Made by a program: the position numbers and the translations under genes. This document shows, piece by piece, positions 9,642 through 21,440 of a DNA stretch of 64,000 nt; position 1 is the first letter of the stretch, and each line of letters begins with the position of its first letter. The DNA lies in the NCBI GenBank assembly GCA_037176705.1, contig CM073886.1, forward strand, positions 4,402,001-4,466,000, read 5' to 3'. This DNA comes from Molossus alvarezi (lineage: Eukaryota > Chordata > Mammalia > Chiroptera > Molossidae). The notes under the pieces are model-generated. The model did not search any database. It was not told where the DNA came from and saw only the letters and a list, made by a program, of their open reading frames with translations.

Positions 9642-10235
9642 TAATAAAAGTGGTACAAAAAAAATTTTAAGTGACATTAGTAGTAGTATTTATTTCAACA
9701 TATCAAATAGTAAGAACTTGGACCAAAAATTCAAAGACCAGTCTTTTTGCAGTGCTCATAAGACATACTTAAAGCTTGAAGTCAGCTACAATACTGTGAA
9801 TATCCCAGTGTAACCAGGTTTTCCAATACAAAATTAGATTTCCTGAACAACACCATTTTTTCCTTTGCAATCTTAGTTCCAGAAGTCATCCCTTCTTACC
9901 ATTATCAACAGAGATGTAGCCACTTCAGGATGAAGGCTATAAGCTAGTAGGCCTAGAAGTTTTGGATAAGGGGACTTTGGACCAAGAACATGGACAGTGC
10001 CATAAATAACTGGAAGTCACTAAAAGGAAGGAAATGCAACAAAATTACAGCGTTATGTCTGTGGTTGCATTCATCAGGCTTATCACTTTGTCACTTGGCT
10101 TCCAGAGTCCCTTTCAAAGTGCCATGATAATAGTCATATAGTACATCAGCCCTCCACTGTTGAGCTCAGTGTGACCTAAAACAATGTTGTTTAACCCCTT
10201 TCCTGATAAATACAGGGCTTGTATTGGAGTTGCAG
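9642..10235. other. Intronic sequence, nothing recognised
   Basis: No gene, exon or nameable repeat seen. Confidence 0.45.
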
Positions 10236-10239
10236 TATA

Positions 10240-10360
10240 GTAAAATGGTCCTGTGGGATTTAGAGTCAGACATATCTAGATTTGATTTCTTGGATTCCCT
10301 TTTTATGAGCTTTATGATTTGGGGCATGTAATTTGATTTCTTAGCTATAAAATGAAGATG

Positions 10361-10396
<36 letters not shown>

Positions 10397-10500
10397 AAAG
10401 AGTGGTTGTGAGGAAATAAAAATGGCATATAAGGAATTAGCATATGCTTTAATACATAGTAATGTGCAAATCTTAGTCACAGTTATTATCTAAAAGATCA
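10240..10500 (+). repeat. MIR SINE, + strand, with (TA)n inside
   Basis: MIR-like order: gatttagagtcagacatatctag, a gggcatgtaatttgatttctta stretch, aaaatgaagatg, and gtggttgtgaggaaataaaa. A pure (TA)n tract of about 30 bases at 10364-10393 sits in the middle and may vary in length. Confidence 0.65.
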
Positions 10501-10754
10501 AAACATCTGAATTTTAAAATATTTCTCTTTTGTATTATTTGTTATATTTATTTACACGTCTTGCCTTGCTCTAAAAAGAGCTTTAAGGCTAACATAGTGT
10601 GTATATATTTGAATACTTCTGAAACCCAGCTGGGTCCAGTTTGGGAAGAGAGCCTGAAAAGTCAGTTGCAGTGATGACGTAAACTTAATGGGACACGTGT
10701 AAGTACCGAATCTCAGGGTTTACGTTTCCAAAACAGATTAAAGAGGTTTCCTAA

Positions 10755-10885
10755 GTGAAAGGCAGCCTAGCGTAACAGAAAGGGCGCCCAGATTTTGGAG
10801 TAAAACCAACATGTAGTTAAATCCCAGTCCCACTCTTTACTAGCCTTGTACTTAATCTTGGACAAGTTATAGTTGAGGATTTTTT
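10755..10885 (+). repeat. MIR SINE fragment, + strand
   Basis: gcctagcgtaacagaaaggg, gattttggagtaaaacc and cttggacaagttatagttg align with the 5' half of MIR. Confidence 0.6.
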
Positions 10886-11746
10886 TATTAATAAAATTCA
10901 CATAATTAGACTTAATTAATATCTTTCATTACTCTCACTTGTTATCCAGGTTCAGACCCAAACTCTCTATGCTCATATAGGTTAAAGAGTAAAATAACCA
11001 CAGTGAGTTATGTGAATTATCTAGTTTAGAAATTATTTTTAAAGTAATACACTTAAGAGCAAATGGTCTGAAGTGTGTTACAGTTGGAGTATCAAGAGTC
11101 AATTAATTAGTCTCACCTCAAAGACTGAAAATAAGTTTGAAATACATAAGGTAGTTATTTCTTTGTAGAAATCTGGAAAATAGTACAGCTAAATTTAGTT
11201 TTATTTATGGAATAAAATTTCTTCTGGTTGTCATTAACTTCTATAATGCAGTTGTATTCTTCCCATATCCCGTTTCATTGCTCACATGAGCAGTGGGCCA
11301 CATCGCATAATCCTGGAGCTTTAGACAATAGTGAAGTGTTACTGTTTATGAATTTGTTGTTGAATTATAAGAGTTTAATCATGCAACTTGAATGAATGAT
11401 TATTTAGATAGCGACCTTGTTTTATATCCTCTAAATAACTCAAGAGACTAGGTTGTGTTGTGGCAACAGTGACAATATATAGGTATAAATTTCATGTTTA
11501 CAGCTTTATGTTTATGATGATTTATGCAAACATGATATATCTTTTTAGTTGTCAGAATGTTTGTTTTCAAGCTCTGGCATTACACATTTTTTTCCCAAGT
11601 AATTCCTAGAATTCTCTACCCAACTAACAACTAACAGGTAACTGCTAAAAAGTTTAATACTTAAACAAAAGCTGATCTAGTTGGTAACAAGGGATTGGAT
11701 GTAGTGGCTACATTATTTCATTCACAGACTGATGAAAAAGGAATAT
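10886..11746. other. Intronic sequence, nothing recognised
   Basis: AT-rich and without a supportable feature. Confidence 0.45.
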
Positions 11747-11757
11747 TGAGAAAAGCT

Positions 11758-11981
11758 TTTTTTTTTATCCTCACCTGTGGACATTTTTGCATTTATCTTC
11801 AGAGAGAGGAAGAGAGAAAGAAACATCGATGTGAGAGAGACACATCGAATGGTTGCCAACCACACAACCCCAACCCGGGGTGAACAAACTGCAACTGAGG
11901 TATGTACCCTTAGTGAAAACTGAACCCAGGGCTCTCTGGTCTGCGGGCCAGCACTCTAACACTGAGCCAAACAAGCTAGGG
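11758..11981 (-). mobile_element. VES SINE, minus strand
   Basis: Poly-T, tcctcacctgtggacattttt, and a decayed head (ccaaacaagctaggg). Perfect duplication TGAGAAAAGCT at 11747-11757 and 11982-11992. Confidence 0.9.
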
Positions 11982-12399
11982 TGAGAAAAGCTATTTTTGA
12001 AATACTAGAGAGATTAGATTAGAGCCATGAGGGAACCTAAGGATCTTTGAATATCAATGTACCTAAAAATAAGTATCTGGACAAAAATTACTTTTCAATA
12101 ATTTACCACTGTAAACTTGACTGTCTCATTAGCTGTAAATTACAGGGAAGAGAATCCTTACCAAATATGCCTTACCAAATAAGCCAGTAGAATGTGATGT
12201 TCCTTTGGGATTTATTGATTTAGAGTTGACAAAACAAACAAACGGATGGATTTGGATGTTGCTATCAATAATACTTAAATGTGTTTGTGAGTATATACCA
12301 ACCAACTTGTATAATTTACTTACATAAAGTTTCTGTGTTTGACTCCAATTCAGTTTTGAAGGAAGCTGACATTTCTTTGAATCAGTGCTCTATTTCTTT

Positions 12400-12500
12400 C
12401 CTTCTTTTATTTTAAAAAAATACTTTTAATTTTAATTACAGTTGACAGTCTATTATTTTATATTAGTTTCAGGTGTACAGAGCATAGTGGTTGCTCTGTT
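12400..12500 (-). repeat. Old L1 3' end, minus strand
   Basis: aattacagttgacagtctattattttatattagtttcaggtgtac corresponds to the 3' UTR end of old L1s read in reverse. Short and diverged. Confidence 0.5.
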
Positions 12501-12862
12501 TTTTTTTTTGTTGGTTTTTAATTAGGAAAATGCTACACTTTTTTGTGTCTTTATACTTGCTTTGCTATAAATAAAAGGTCACATTTGGCATTTTTACACT
12601 TGCTATTGTGTATATTGAGAAAAAGGCAGCTGTTGACTTCTAATATAGATCTATTCAACTAGGGACCACATACTGCTATTGTTAGAGATTAAACAGGAGT
12701 AAAGAAAAATGCAGTTGCTTGGGTGAGGTAAGAAAGTGGGAGAGCAAAATTTCACTCATCTCCATTTGTGGTGTATTCACAAAGTTATTCACCTGGAACA
12801 CTTTGAGTCTACTTTCAGCTATAATAATAGAAGTTCCTTTTTGAAAAAATAGGCTTTGATCA

Positions 12863-13052
12863 CCCTGGCCAGGTGGTTTAGTCAGTTGGAGCGTCGTCCT
12901 GTACACCAAAAGGTTGTGGGTTTGATCCCCGGTCCTGGTGCACATGGGAGGCAACCAATCAATGTTTCTCTCTCTCCCTTTCTCCCTCTCTCTCTCCAAC
13001 TTCCTCTCTCTAATATCAATAGGAAACATATTCTCGTAAGGATTTTTTTTTA
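12863..13052 (+). mobile_element. VES SINE, + strand
   Basis: Head cctggccaggtggtttagtcag. The inner part is shortened by one of the two internal blocks. Flanks AGGCTTTGATCA (12851-12862) and AGGCTTTGTTCA (13053-13064) differ at one base. Confidence 0.88.
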
Positions 13053-13178
13053 AGGCTTTGTTCAGATTAGTTCTGCTGATCAGACCACTAACTCCAAAGT
13101 CAGAGATCTCTAAGGCCATTTCATTTATGACCACTTCATTTATGAAGTACTATATTCATTTTGATAAAATAAATCTTT

Positions 13179-13391
13179 GCCCAGCCGGTGGCTCAGTGGT
13201 TGAGTGTCGACCCATGCACCAAGAGGTCACTGGTTTGATTCCTGGTCAGGGCACATGCCCAGGTTGTGGGCCAAATCCCCAGTGGGGGCGGGGAGTGGCA
13301 TGCAGGAGGTGGCCATTCGATGTTCTCCCTCATCAATGTTTCTCTCTCTCTCTCTCTTCCTCTCTCTCTGAAATCAATTAAAAAAATAAAC
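13179..13391 (+). mobile_element. VES SINE, + strand
   Basis: Head gcccagccggtggctcagtgg and tail ctctgaaatcaattaaaaaa. Short duplication AAATCTTT at 13171-13178 and 13392-13399, embedded in a longer imperfect match. Confidence 0.87.
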
Positions 13392-13829
13392 AAATCTTTA
13401 ATTTACTGTGAGTATTCCTTAAATCTTCCCATAGGAATTCCCTATACCATGAGACATTATTCCAGACAGTCTCACAACAAATGCTTATTAAAGTATGTTT
13501 GGTTTTTAAAGAACAGTACAAAATATTCTGAGAGAGCATTTTAGCAAGTAAAAACATATTTTATCCCTAAGGAACTTGTACTGTGTTTGGGAAGGTAAAA
13601 TCATATTCATATGAAGTAAATGTCAAGTATGTGGTGAAAATACTCTCTGCTCAGGTGGTTGAGGAAGAGGTAGAATTTGAGCTCAACACTTGTTATACTT
13701 AATAATGAGTTTTAAATAATTAGGAGGTCTGGTGCTTGAAGGTGGAATGGCATGATCAAAAGTAGATAGAAGGCAGGGAAGTTTCCATTCCAGTCCATAT
13801 GTATACACTGCTGCTAAATTTATCTTTCT

Positions 13830-14090
13830 AAAGGATATAGTAATAATAGCAAATACTTATATAGCATTTGCTTTTATGATACTTTCCTAGGCACTTTACA
13901 TGAATTAACTAATTTAATCCCCACAACATCCCTATATAAGATTAGTGCTATGATCAGCCCCACAGAGATACAGAGAAGTTAAATAACTTGCCCAAGGTCA
14001 CTCAGCTGGTAAGTGGAAGAGCCGATATTTGAATCCAGGAAGTCTAGCTTCAAAGTCCTGGCTCTTAAACACTGTGTGCTTGTACCAGAA
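13830..14090 (-). repeat. MIR SINE, minus strand
   Basis: Reverse MIR order: ttaatccccacaacatcccta, agagaagttaaataacttgcccaaggtcactcagctggtaagtgg, then ttgaatccaggaagtct. One of the better preserved MIRs here. Confidence 0.82.
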
Positions 14091-14216
14091 ACAGCTCATC
14101 TTCTACAGAACAAGAGGCACTCAAGGATCTTCATAATATGGCCCTAGCTTACCTTTCTAACTTTTTGCTCCTACTTTTTTCCTACATATATCTGCATTCC
14201 GGCCCCTCTGTATTAG

Positions 14217-14388
14217 GGAAGAAGAGAGGGGAAGGGAGGGAGGGAGAGGAAAACATGGATAGGCTGCCATCTGCATGCCCCTTCTGGGGATCCAGCCTGC
14301 AACCTGGGCATGTGCCCTGATCAGGAATAAACCAGCAACCCTTTGGTGCATGGGACGATGCCCAACCAACTGAGCCACACTGACCAGA
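14217..14388 (-). mobile_element. VES SINE, minus strand
   Basis: From gagaggggaagggagggag to gagccacactgaccagagc. It has no poly-T end. Short flanking matches CTGTATTA at 14209-14216 and 14390-14397. Confidence 0.8.
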
Positions 14389-14465
14389 GCTGTATTACTT
14401 TTTTCTTTAATCCTCACGGAGGATATTTTTTTCATTGATTTGTTTTCATTGTTCATAGCATTTCT

Positions 14466-14580
14466 TTTAAAAAATTTTTTTTCTTTATTGATTTCAGAGA
14501 GAGGAAGGGAGACGGAGCAAGAGATGGAAACATTGATGAGAGAGAATATCGACTGGCCACCTCCTGCATACTTCCCACTT
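14466..14580 (-). mobile_element. VES SINE fragment, minus strand
   Basis: Only the tail half remains: ctttattgatttcagagagagg through ctggccacctcctgcat. The head is missing. A separate short tail scrap (taatcctcacggaggatat) lies at 14409-14430. Confidence 0.75.
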
Positions 14581-14965
14581 GCTATTACTCTGTACTCTAT
14601 TTCCTAAATACAGTCTTTATCCTCATCTCTAAATCTTTGCTTATGTGCTTATTCTCAGCCTGAAATGACCTCTTTCTTACTGTCTTGGGTCTTTGTCTTA
14701 TCAGCATCCTACCCATCTTTCAAGCATATTTCAACTGCCATCTCCATAAAAATCTTTTGATCTGCCACCTAAAGTGATTTCCCCCCTTGGTAACACCTTG
14801 CACATTTTTCTGGGTAGCATATCTGTATCATGGTTATTTGTGTGTTACTTGCCCTATTTTCTAGAATAGATTTTTTTTTTAAGTTCCTTAAGAAAAGGGG
14901 ATATGAAAAAAAGAAAAGAACAGGGATGTGATTTATTAATCTCTGTACCTTAGGTAGCACTTAAT

Positions 14966-16040
14966 CCAAGTTTGCTTGTGGCAGGAGAAAGGAAATGTTT
15001 TGGTTGAGACTAAGATTTTGAATCTGAGTAGGGAGTAGAATTGGGAATTTTGGAGAGTGGGATGATTTATGGGTGAAAGTGATGAGTTTGGTTTAGACAT
15101 GTTATGTTTGAAGTGAGAATAGAATATCCAAGCAGAAGAGAACTGGAATATCCCTCAGGAGAGAGGAATATTTGACGTTCATAGTCTTCTTATCTCATTT
15201 TCACAAGCATGAAACTTAGATTGTTACATATATCAAATTATTGTTCAGTAGTTGTATGTATATCCACAGAATTCAGTCTTAATTTTTTGACATGTTATCA
15301 GTTGGTTTTCATTTTGGAAAGAAAGGTCCAGATACCAGCTAGTCATTCCCAACTTTGAAAAATATTATAAGATGAATGTTAATTTGTAGGTTAATAATTT
15401 GTAGGTTGATTGGTTGATTCTCTGGGTCAACACAGGATTAACATTCCTAGGCTAGCCCAAAGGCCATGTTGTCACTGAAATATTTACTTCTGCAACAACA
15501 GCAAAATAGAAAGCAGTATGGTTGCATTACTAAATAGAAAAAGGAATAAGAAAGGGTAGCTTATTTCTCTGATTCTTGAATTTGATGAGTTTCCTTCTAT
15601 ATGACATAGGTGTTTACATTTGTCGACAGTATTTGGGGTCATTTTTTATTTATATTTTGCCCTATTAGATTAAGAAAAGAGAGAATTTACAGAAAACATA
15701 TGTTTAATAAGAGATTTCCTGAAGTGAAATAACTGAGATAGAGTTAACTTAGGTAGAGGAAGGTATATGTATGAGTGCATGAATGTGCATGTGATATGTG
15801 TGGTGTGTGATTGTGGGGAGTGGACATGGGTGAGATGAGGGACTTGTCTAGCATTCTTGGACAGTTGGCCCCATCGGTACTGTACAAAAGGGCTCATTAC
15901 CGTTGCATGGGCATGCTAGGTGATGGGAAGGGACAAAGGAAACAACATCCCTCCTTTCTGTGTGTGCTTGAAAAAGGACCTAAATGCTCATTGTTTATTT
16001 TCCCCAACTGAAAAAATAGTTTTCTGTTCTTCTTTCATCC
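14966..16040. other. Intronic sequence, nothing recognised
   Basis: No supported gene or named repeat; short (TG)-rich patch near 15760-15810. Confidence 0.45.
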
Positions 16041-16065
16041 TCATAGTCCCATCTCTTGATTTACT

Positions 16066-16251
16066 ATTTTTTAAAATTTTTTTATTGATTTGAGAGAGAG
16101 GAAGGGGCAGAGAGTGAGAGGAACATCCCTTTGTTGTTCCATCCATTTATGTATTCATTGGTTGATTCTTGTAAGTGCCCCGACCACAGATTGAACCTGA
16201 ACCTTGGCATATCGGGACAACGCTCTAACCAACTGAACTGTCTGGCCAGGG
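16066..16251 (-). mobile_element. VES-related SINE, minus strand (second body type)
   Basis: Body carries ttgttgttccatccatttatgtattcattggttgattcttgtaag in place of the usual internal block and ends gtctggccagggc. The same body type recurs at 30050, 45150 and 55013, so it marks a distinct subfamily. Confidence 0.85.
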
Positions 16252-16329
16252 CTCCTATCTTGATTTAAAATAAAAGTGGGTATATGTTGAATTCTTACAA
16301 AATTATTTTATTAAGAAAATTATAGTGAA

Positions 16330-16545
16330 AAGAATATGGAGGTTGAAGTCAGAAGTCAGTTCAAATTCTGATTTTTACCAGCTGTGGGACTTCCAACATG
16401 CAACTTGGGACATGTCCTCATCCAAAAATGGAGATAATGCCTCTCACTTTGCCAGGTTACTATGAAAATTAAAGTTAATATATGTGAAATACCTACCATA
16501 GTACAGGCACCTATGGGAACTGTTGTTATTAAGCAACTAAATGGA
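16330..16545 (+). repeat. MIR SINE, + strand
   Basis: ttcaaattctgatttttaccagctgtgggac, aaaaatggagataatgcctctc and catagtacaggcac follow MIR order. Confidence 0.65.
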
Positions 16546-16549
16546 TTAA

Positions 16550-18090
16550 TGCCTTACCACATTGGATACATATATTACAATTGATTACTTACCCATCATA
16601 TAGTCACCAAAAGCAATCTGGTTTCTTAAAACTAAGATGTATCACTGTGTTAGACCTGGTTGCCCATATCATTTTTACATCCACATTGTACGGTGCCCCT
16701 GGATCGCTGCCTTCTTTCACCTTGGTGCACTTAGAGAAAAGGGTACTGGGCAGCCTTCCAGTTGTTATATGCAGGTACTGTTGTGTGTATCAAAGGTAAC
16801 GTGTCTCGGGACTTTCCAGTAATGATGACAGATTACACTAACCATTAAGATTCTGTCAACCTTTTTACTCTAGCTAACATTTGCTAAGTGAATTATGGAT
16901 GTATTCTATGGCCCTAGGGTAGATTTCCCCTCAACCAGCTAAGTATATAACCATGACCCTGGCCTTGTTAATTGAAGTCAGTAACCAAGTGTAGATAAAG
17001 GATTCTAAAAGTAAAGGGTGATTGATGATCTCAGGTGGCCTATAAGATAATTTGTTACAGTCCTATTCTTTGCTTATTGTGTAACATGAAACGAGAAACT
17101 CCTTTATTTTTTGTCATCCTGTAGATAAATATACTTTGAGAGTTTAATTTAAATTTTTAGTTATTAATTGGATCACTTTTAAATTGGATTCACAGAAAAC
17201 CATAGCTGTGAATCTTACTTAAAGCAGATGTAGACAGTTGTGCATCAGCATGTTAGGTCACCTTTAGGACTCCCAGTCTAGATAAGGTTTAGTGGGTTAG
17301 GGTCAGAAGACAGACTCTTGTATGTTGAAGTGTTGCTGATACAGGACTCATCCCTGAGAGCTTTAGAGAACTGTTTCTAGTATCTGCCTACTTAATCCCC
17401 AGTAGGTAGCTGTCACCCAGCAACCATTTGGAACCATACCAGTAGCTAGTAAGATGTCTGTTTTAAGTGGATCACCCAGCACTTAATGATTTAATCATCC
17501 TTTATTATGAATATCTTCAGAGTTATTAATGAAGCCAGGTATAGTATGATTTTTCTCACTGTGCTGTTTGTTTTGTTTTGTTTTGTTTTTTTGCCTCTGT
17601 AAGTTGTTGCTCAGTGCTTTTATTCTCTCTTTGTCAGCTAGAGTTGACTAAAATATTCTGTCTCATACATCGCTTCCTCTGCCCTCTGCCCTCTTTTCTG
17701 AGCGTGTTGTGACAGATCTTCCACTTGACCATTCAGGCAGTTCACACCCAAATGAAAAAGGCTGAAGTGTGAGTGTCATCAGCTGTCCCAGGTGCTCAGG
17801 GACACGGTGCAGTTTCCACCGACTTTCCTGGTGTCCCCTTAGCTGGCACCCGGAGTCCTCTGCTGTGCTGAGCTCCTGTTTCTCCGAGCTCGGGGTTTCA
17901 CTGAATTTTTTAGAAGCAACATTCATTTCTCTAATGAGGAGGAGGACTGTCTTTGACTATATTGTCATAGGCTACAGAGGCACTTCTTTTCTGTGAAGCT
18001 TTTCTCTCTTATACACATTCCAGAAATTCTTAGTGATTCTGTTTTGTTTTCAATCCTTGTCATTTTCCAATTTTTAAAAATATTTTTTTT
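16550..18090. other. Intronic sequence, nothing firmly recognised
   Basis: No exon supported. A minus-strand open frame of 87 codons at 17663-17926 has no recognisable domain. A (GTTTT)n tract lies at about 17567-17592. Confidence 0.45.
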
Positions 18091-18195
18091 CCCTGGCTGG
18101 TGTGGCTCAGTTGGTTGGAACATCATTCCCTATACCGAAAGGCTGTAGGTTTGATTCCCAGTCAGGGCAGTGCCTAGGTTGCAGGTTGCCAGCAA
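18091..18195 (+). mobile_element. VES SINE, 3'-truncated, + strand
   Basis: Clear head ccctggctggtgtggctcagttgg and B-box region aggtttgattcccagtcaggg, then the match fades without a tail. Confidence 0.75.
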
Positions 18196-18749
18196 TATGG
18201 GAGAGCAGTGGGTCATCCCACTGCTTTGGGGCCTTCTGCCACTTGCCAGCTGCTTTTAAAGTGTAGAAAAACAATGACTTCATGATAAAGTGCAGTTAGG
18301 CAAAAAGGAAAAAAATAGGTAAAATCATTAACAGGCATGGGGGGAGGAATGTGGGCTGAGGGGGATTGTAAAAGGTTTCCAACAAGGGGGAGAAATGTGG
18401 GCTGGGGGCTGCGGAGCTGGTCTCCAGTGAGTCGCTGTCACAGGTCCAGTGTTCTGATAACCAGGTCATCAGTCTTTCCATGATGTGAGGTCGTCCCCCT
18501 TGTCCTCCGATTAGGAGAATGGACAGCGTTCCTGAGGTAAGCTCCTGAGATGTACACCTCCCAGCCAGGTCAGAGTGGGCTTTCTCCATATCCTATCCTT
18601 CCCCCTCCGACCCGAATTTCAAGCATTCTTAGGCAACCTCTGCATCTTTGTGGAGAGGGGAGGGAAGGCCAAGACACATGGGAAGGTTTGAAACTGGAGC
18701 TCAGCACACAGGCAGCAAGCTCTAACCCAGCACACGTATATCTGGAGTC

Positions 18750-18806
<57 letters not shown>
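18750..18806. repeat. (TA)n(CA)n compound microsatellite
   Basis: About 22 bases of alternating TA followed by about 34 bases of uninterrupted CA. Pure tracts of this length are usually length-variable between individuals. Confidence 0.95.
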
Positions 18807-18808
<2 letters not shown>

Positions 18809-18994
18809 GTGGGGAAAAGTAGGTTTACAGTTGTGAATACACGAAACAGTTTATTCTTGTATTACTTATAAACTATTGTTATTTTCCATACAAACAATGT
18901 AATCCCCCATCCCCCATATATATAGCTTTGGTCATTTCAGTGGGATTTGGATGAGTAAAGCTGCTTAATAAATGTTACTTGAATGGGCAGTGCA

Positions 18995-19152
18995 GTTGGG
19001 AGGGAGGGAGGGGAGAGAGAGAGAGACGGATGTGAGAGCGAAACATTGATCAGCTTCCTCCCATATGTGCCCCGCCTGGAGATCAAACCTAAAACCTAGG
19101 TGTATGCCCTGACTGGGATGACGCTCAAACCGAGCCACACCAACCAGGAGCC
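18995..19152 (-). mobile_element. VES SINE, minus strand, degraded
   Basis: gggagggagggaggggagag through gagccacaccaaccaggagc, with one internal block lost. Confidence 0.75.
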
Positions 19153-19223
19153 ATTTATCTTGAATTTTTTATTAATAATGGGAAGTTATAGCACAACAAT
19201 TTTCCTAAGGTCACACACTTTTT

Positions 19224-19406
19224 TTTTTAATTTGCACCTGAGGATGTGTTTTTTATTGATATTCGAGAGACTAAGGGGGAGGGAGAGGGAGGGAGAAACA
19301 GCGATGTGAGAGAAACATCCGGTACGTGCCCTGATCAGGTATCAAACCCACAACATTTTGGTGTACTGCACAACACTTCAACCAACTGAGCCACACCAGC
19401 CAGGGC
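19224..19406 (-). mobile_element. VES SINE, minus strand
   Basis: Ends gagccacaccagccagggc. Duplication AGGTCACACACTTTTT at 19208-19223 and 19407-19422. Confidence 0.9.
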
Positions 19407-19456
19407 AGGTCACACACTTTTTAGGTAAGCCAGAAAAGGTTTAAATTATGTGGTCC

Positions 19457-19582
19457 TGCCCTGGCCAATTTGGCTTAGCGGTTAGAATATTGGCCCTTGG
19501 ACCAAGGGTCATGATTTTGATTCCCAGGCAAGGGCATGTACCTGGGTTGCAGGTTCTATCCCCAGCCCTGGTTGGGGTGCCC
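19457..19582 (+). mobile_element. VES SINE, 3'-truncated, + strand
   Basis: Head gccctggccaatttggcttag through ccagccctggttggggtgcc; tail absent. Confidence 0.78.
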
Positions 19583-19717
19583 TGGATTTGTGACTTATCC
19601 CACCTTTTTTTTAATGATTCTTCCTACTTCACCAATAACTAGTTTTCTGAGTTATAGCTAATGTCAAAGTCATGATTACTTACAAATGCAGTCTGGAAGC
19701 CTGGAAGCCGGGTCCGG

Positions 19718-19910
19718 GATATTTTTCTATCGATTAGAGAATGGAAAGCGAGGAAAGGAGAGAGAGATACAGTAAGGGGGGGGACACATTGATTGGTTGT
19801 AGGGATCAAACCTGCAACCTCTGTAGGTGCTCTTGACTGGGAATCAAACCCAAGACCCTTTGGATGGAAGGTCCACGTTCTAACTGCTGAGCCAAACCAG
19901 TCAGGGGGAG
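19718..19910 (-). mobile_element. VES SINE, minus strand, degraded
   Basis: atttttctatcgattagaga through gagccaaaccagtcagggg. Confidence 0.8.
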
Positions 19911-20123
19911 AGTTGTATTCTTAAAGGCATGTATCTGTAACTTAAGGCATCCTATAGTGATTTGGTGGTGAGACATGTAGGGGAAGAGTGAGAAAGAATA
20001 CAATTGTTGGACCTACAATTTTTAAGAGAGATACTAGAAACAAATATTACTTAATAAACTGATTTTGAAATGATTCATTCATTAAAGAAGGCAAATAAAA
20101 ATAGCAATGAAAAGACATAATAA

Positions 20124-20334
20124 GCCCAGCCAGTGTGGGTCAGTGGTTGGGCGTCAACCCATACACCGATAGGTCGCCAGTTCAATGCCCAGTCAGGGCA
20201 CATGCCCAGGTTGTGGGCTCAATCCCCAGTGGGGGGCATGCAGGAGGTAGCCAGTCAATGTTCTCTCTCGTCAATGATTCTATCTCTCTCTCCCTCTCCC
20301 TTCCTCTCTCTCTAACAAAATCAATAAAGAAAAA
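20124..20334 (+). mobile_element. VES SINE, + strand
   Basis: Head gcccagccagtgtgggtcagtgg and tail aaaatcaataaag. Perfect duplication AAAAGACATAATAA at 20110-20123 and 20335-20348. Confidence 0.93.
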
Positions 20335-21204
20335 AAAAGACATAATAACTGGTTGTTAAATGAACTCTGTGTCCTTTGCAAAGGGGATGATTAAGGGAGG
20401 AAATATGTAAATAACTTTGAGTACACAAGCTGCTATTTGAGATTTTGCTGATTAAAAATGATGGGAGGAAATAAACTGTACAAGAATTTAGTTGGATCTT
20501 GCTTGAAGTACTTTGTGTAATAAATCTCCAAACTGATTTTTTAAATTACAGCATTTGAAGAACCTTTTCTTGAATTAATGAAAGTAGAATTCTATGTTTT
20601 TAATCTTCAAGGTATATGTCTTTAAAATGTAATTTTATATAATTTACCAGAGAAATTGTCCAGAAGTTCTAGGCCCAGTATTTCAATAAAAATTTAAAAG
20701 GAAGTAAGGTTGGCAATGGGAATAACTTGCAAATTTGTTGTTGTTTTTTTACCAGAATTAAGAATGTAAAATAGTGTTTTAGTCTTTTTTTTTTTTTTTC
20801 TTTTGACAGGTGTGTTTTCATTTGCCTGTGGTACTAATGGGTCTCTGGAACCTTCTATCTGGTAGAGGCGGTCAGGGCACCTCACTCAGAAGAGGGTTTT
20901 CCTCTGTGACGTGTTTATTTCCATTCCTCATGTGCCTTTGCATCATCACACTTGACACAGGGCCCCACTTGAGAGGGTTCACATTTGGACATCTCGAACC
21001 GGAAGCCTCATCGATCTGAAAGCTGAGCTTGGATTGATGAGCACAGCTCTCAGCACCTGTTTGGGTTCAGAGAAGTGACTGATTTTCTAGAGTTGATGTC
21101 CTGGCTGCCCTTCTGCAAGTGGGTTAAGAAAGCCTCTCCCAGCCCTTGTGGCTTCTCAGAGCTCAGTGCCCAGAAGACAGAGGAGCTTGGCACACAGGAC
21201 CAGG

Positions 21205-21440
21205 GGCCCAGAGCATGGTGAAGGGCAGAGGTCCAGGGGGTAAGGGCCCAGAATGAGACTGGGATCCAAAGGAGTGAGGATGTGGAATGAGGCTGGAATG
21301 TGGGGGTCCTGGGAAGTGAGGGTCCAAAATGGGTCTGGGGTCCAGGTTAGCTAGCGCCCAGAATGAAGGTGGAGTCCGAGGTCCAGGAGAGTGAGTGCCT
21401 GGAGTAGGGCTGCAGCCCAGGGGTCCAGGAGTCTGGTGTC
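21205..21440. repeat. Degenerate tandem repeat, unit about 35-45 bases
   Basis: The motif ggtccaggnnagtgagngccnagaatgag recurs with drift (for example at 21228, 21260, 21307, 21340 and 21380). It lies inside the retrocopy-like block and makes the minus-strand frame unusually proline-rich, which is why the open frame there should not be read as a gene. Confidence 0.6.

Larger units (their letters stand above)
14095..14965 (+). repeat. L2 LINE 3' region, + strand, interrupted by SINEs
   Basis: Pieces at 14095-14210 (atggccctagcttacctttcta) and 14590-14965 (cttgcacatttttctgggtagca, then the acagggatgtgatttattaa end) follow the order of the L2 3' end. The VES copy at about 14215-14389 and a truncated one at 14466-14580 interrupt it. 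Confidence 0.6.

Noticed and set aside
17663..17926. 87-codon minus-strand frame as a host exon
   Set aside because: No recognisable domain, no supporting splice signals, and length within chance for a moderately GC-rich stretch.
18570..18822. Open frames with long Tyr-Ile or His-Thr runs
   Set aside because: They are translations of the (TA)n(CA)n microsatellite.
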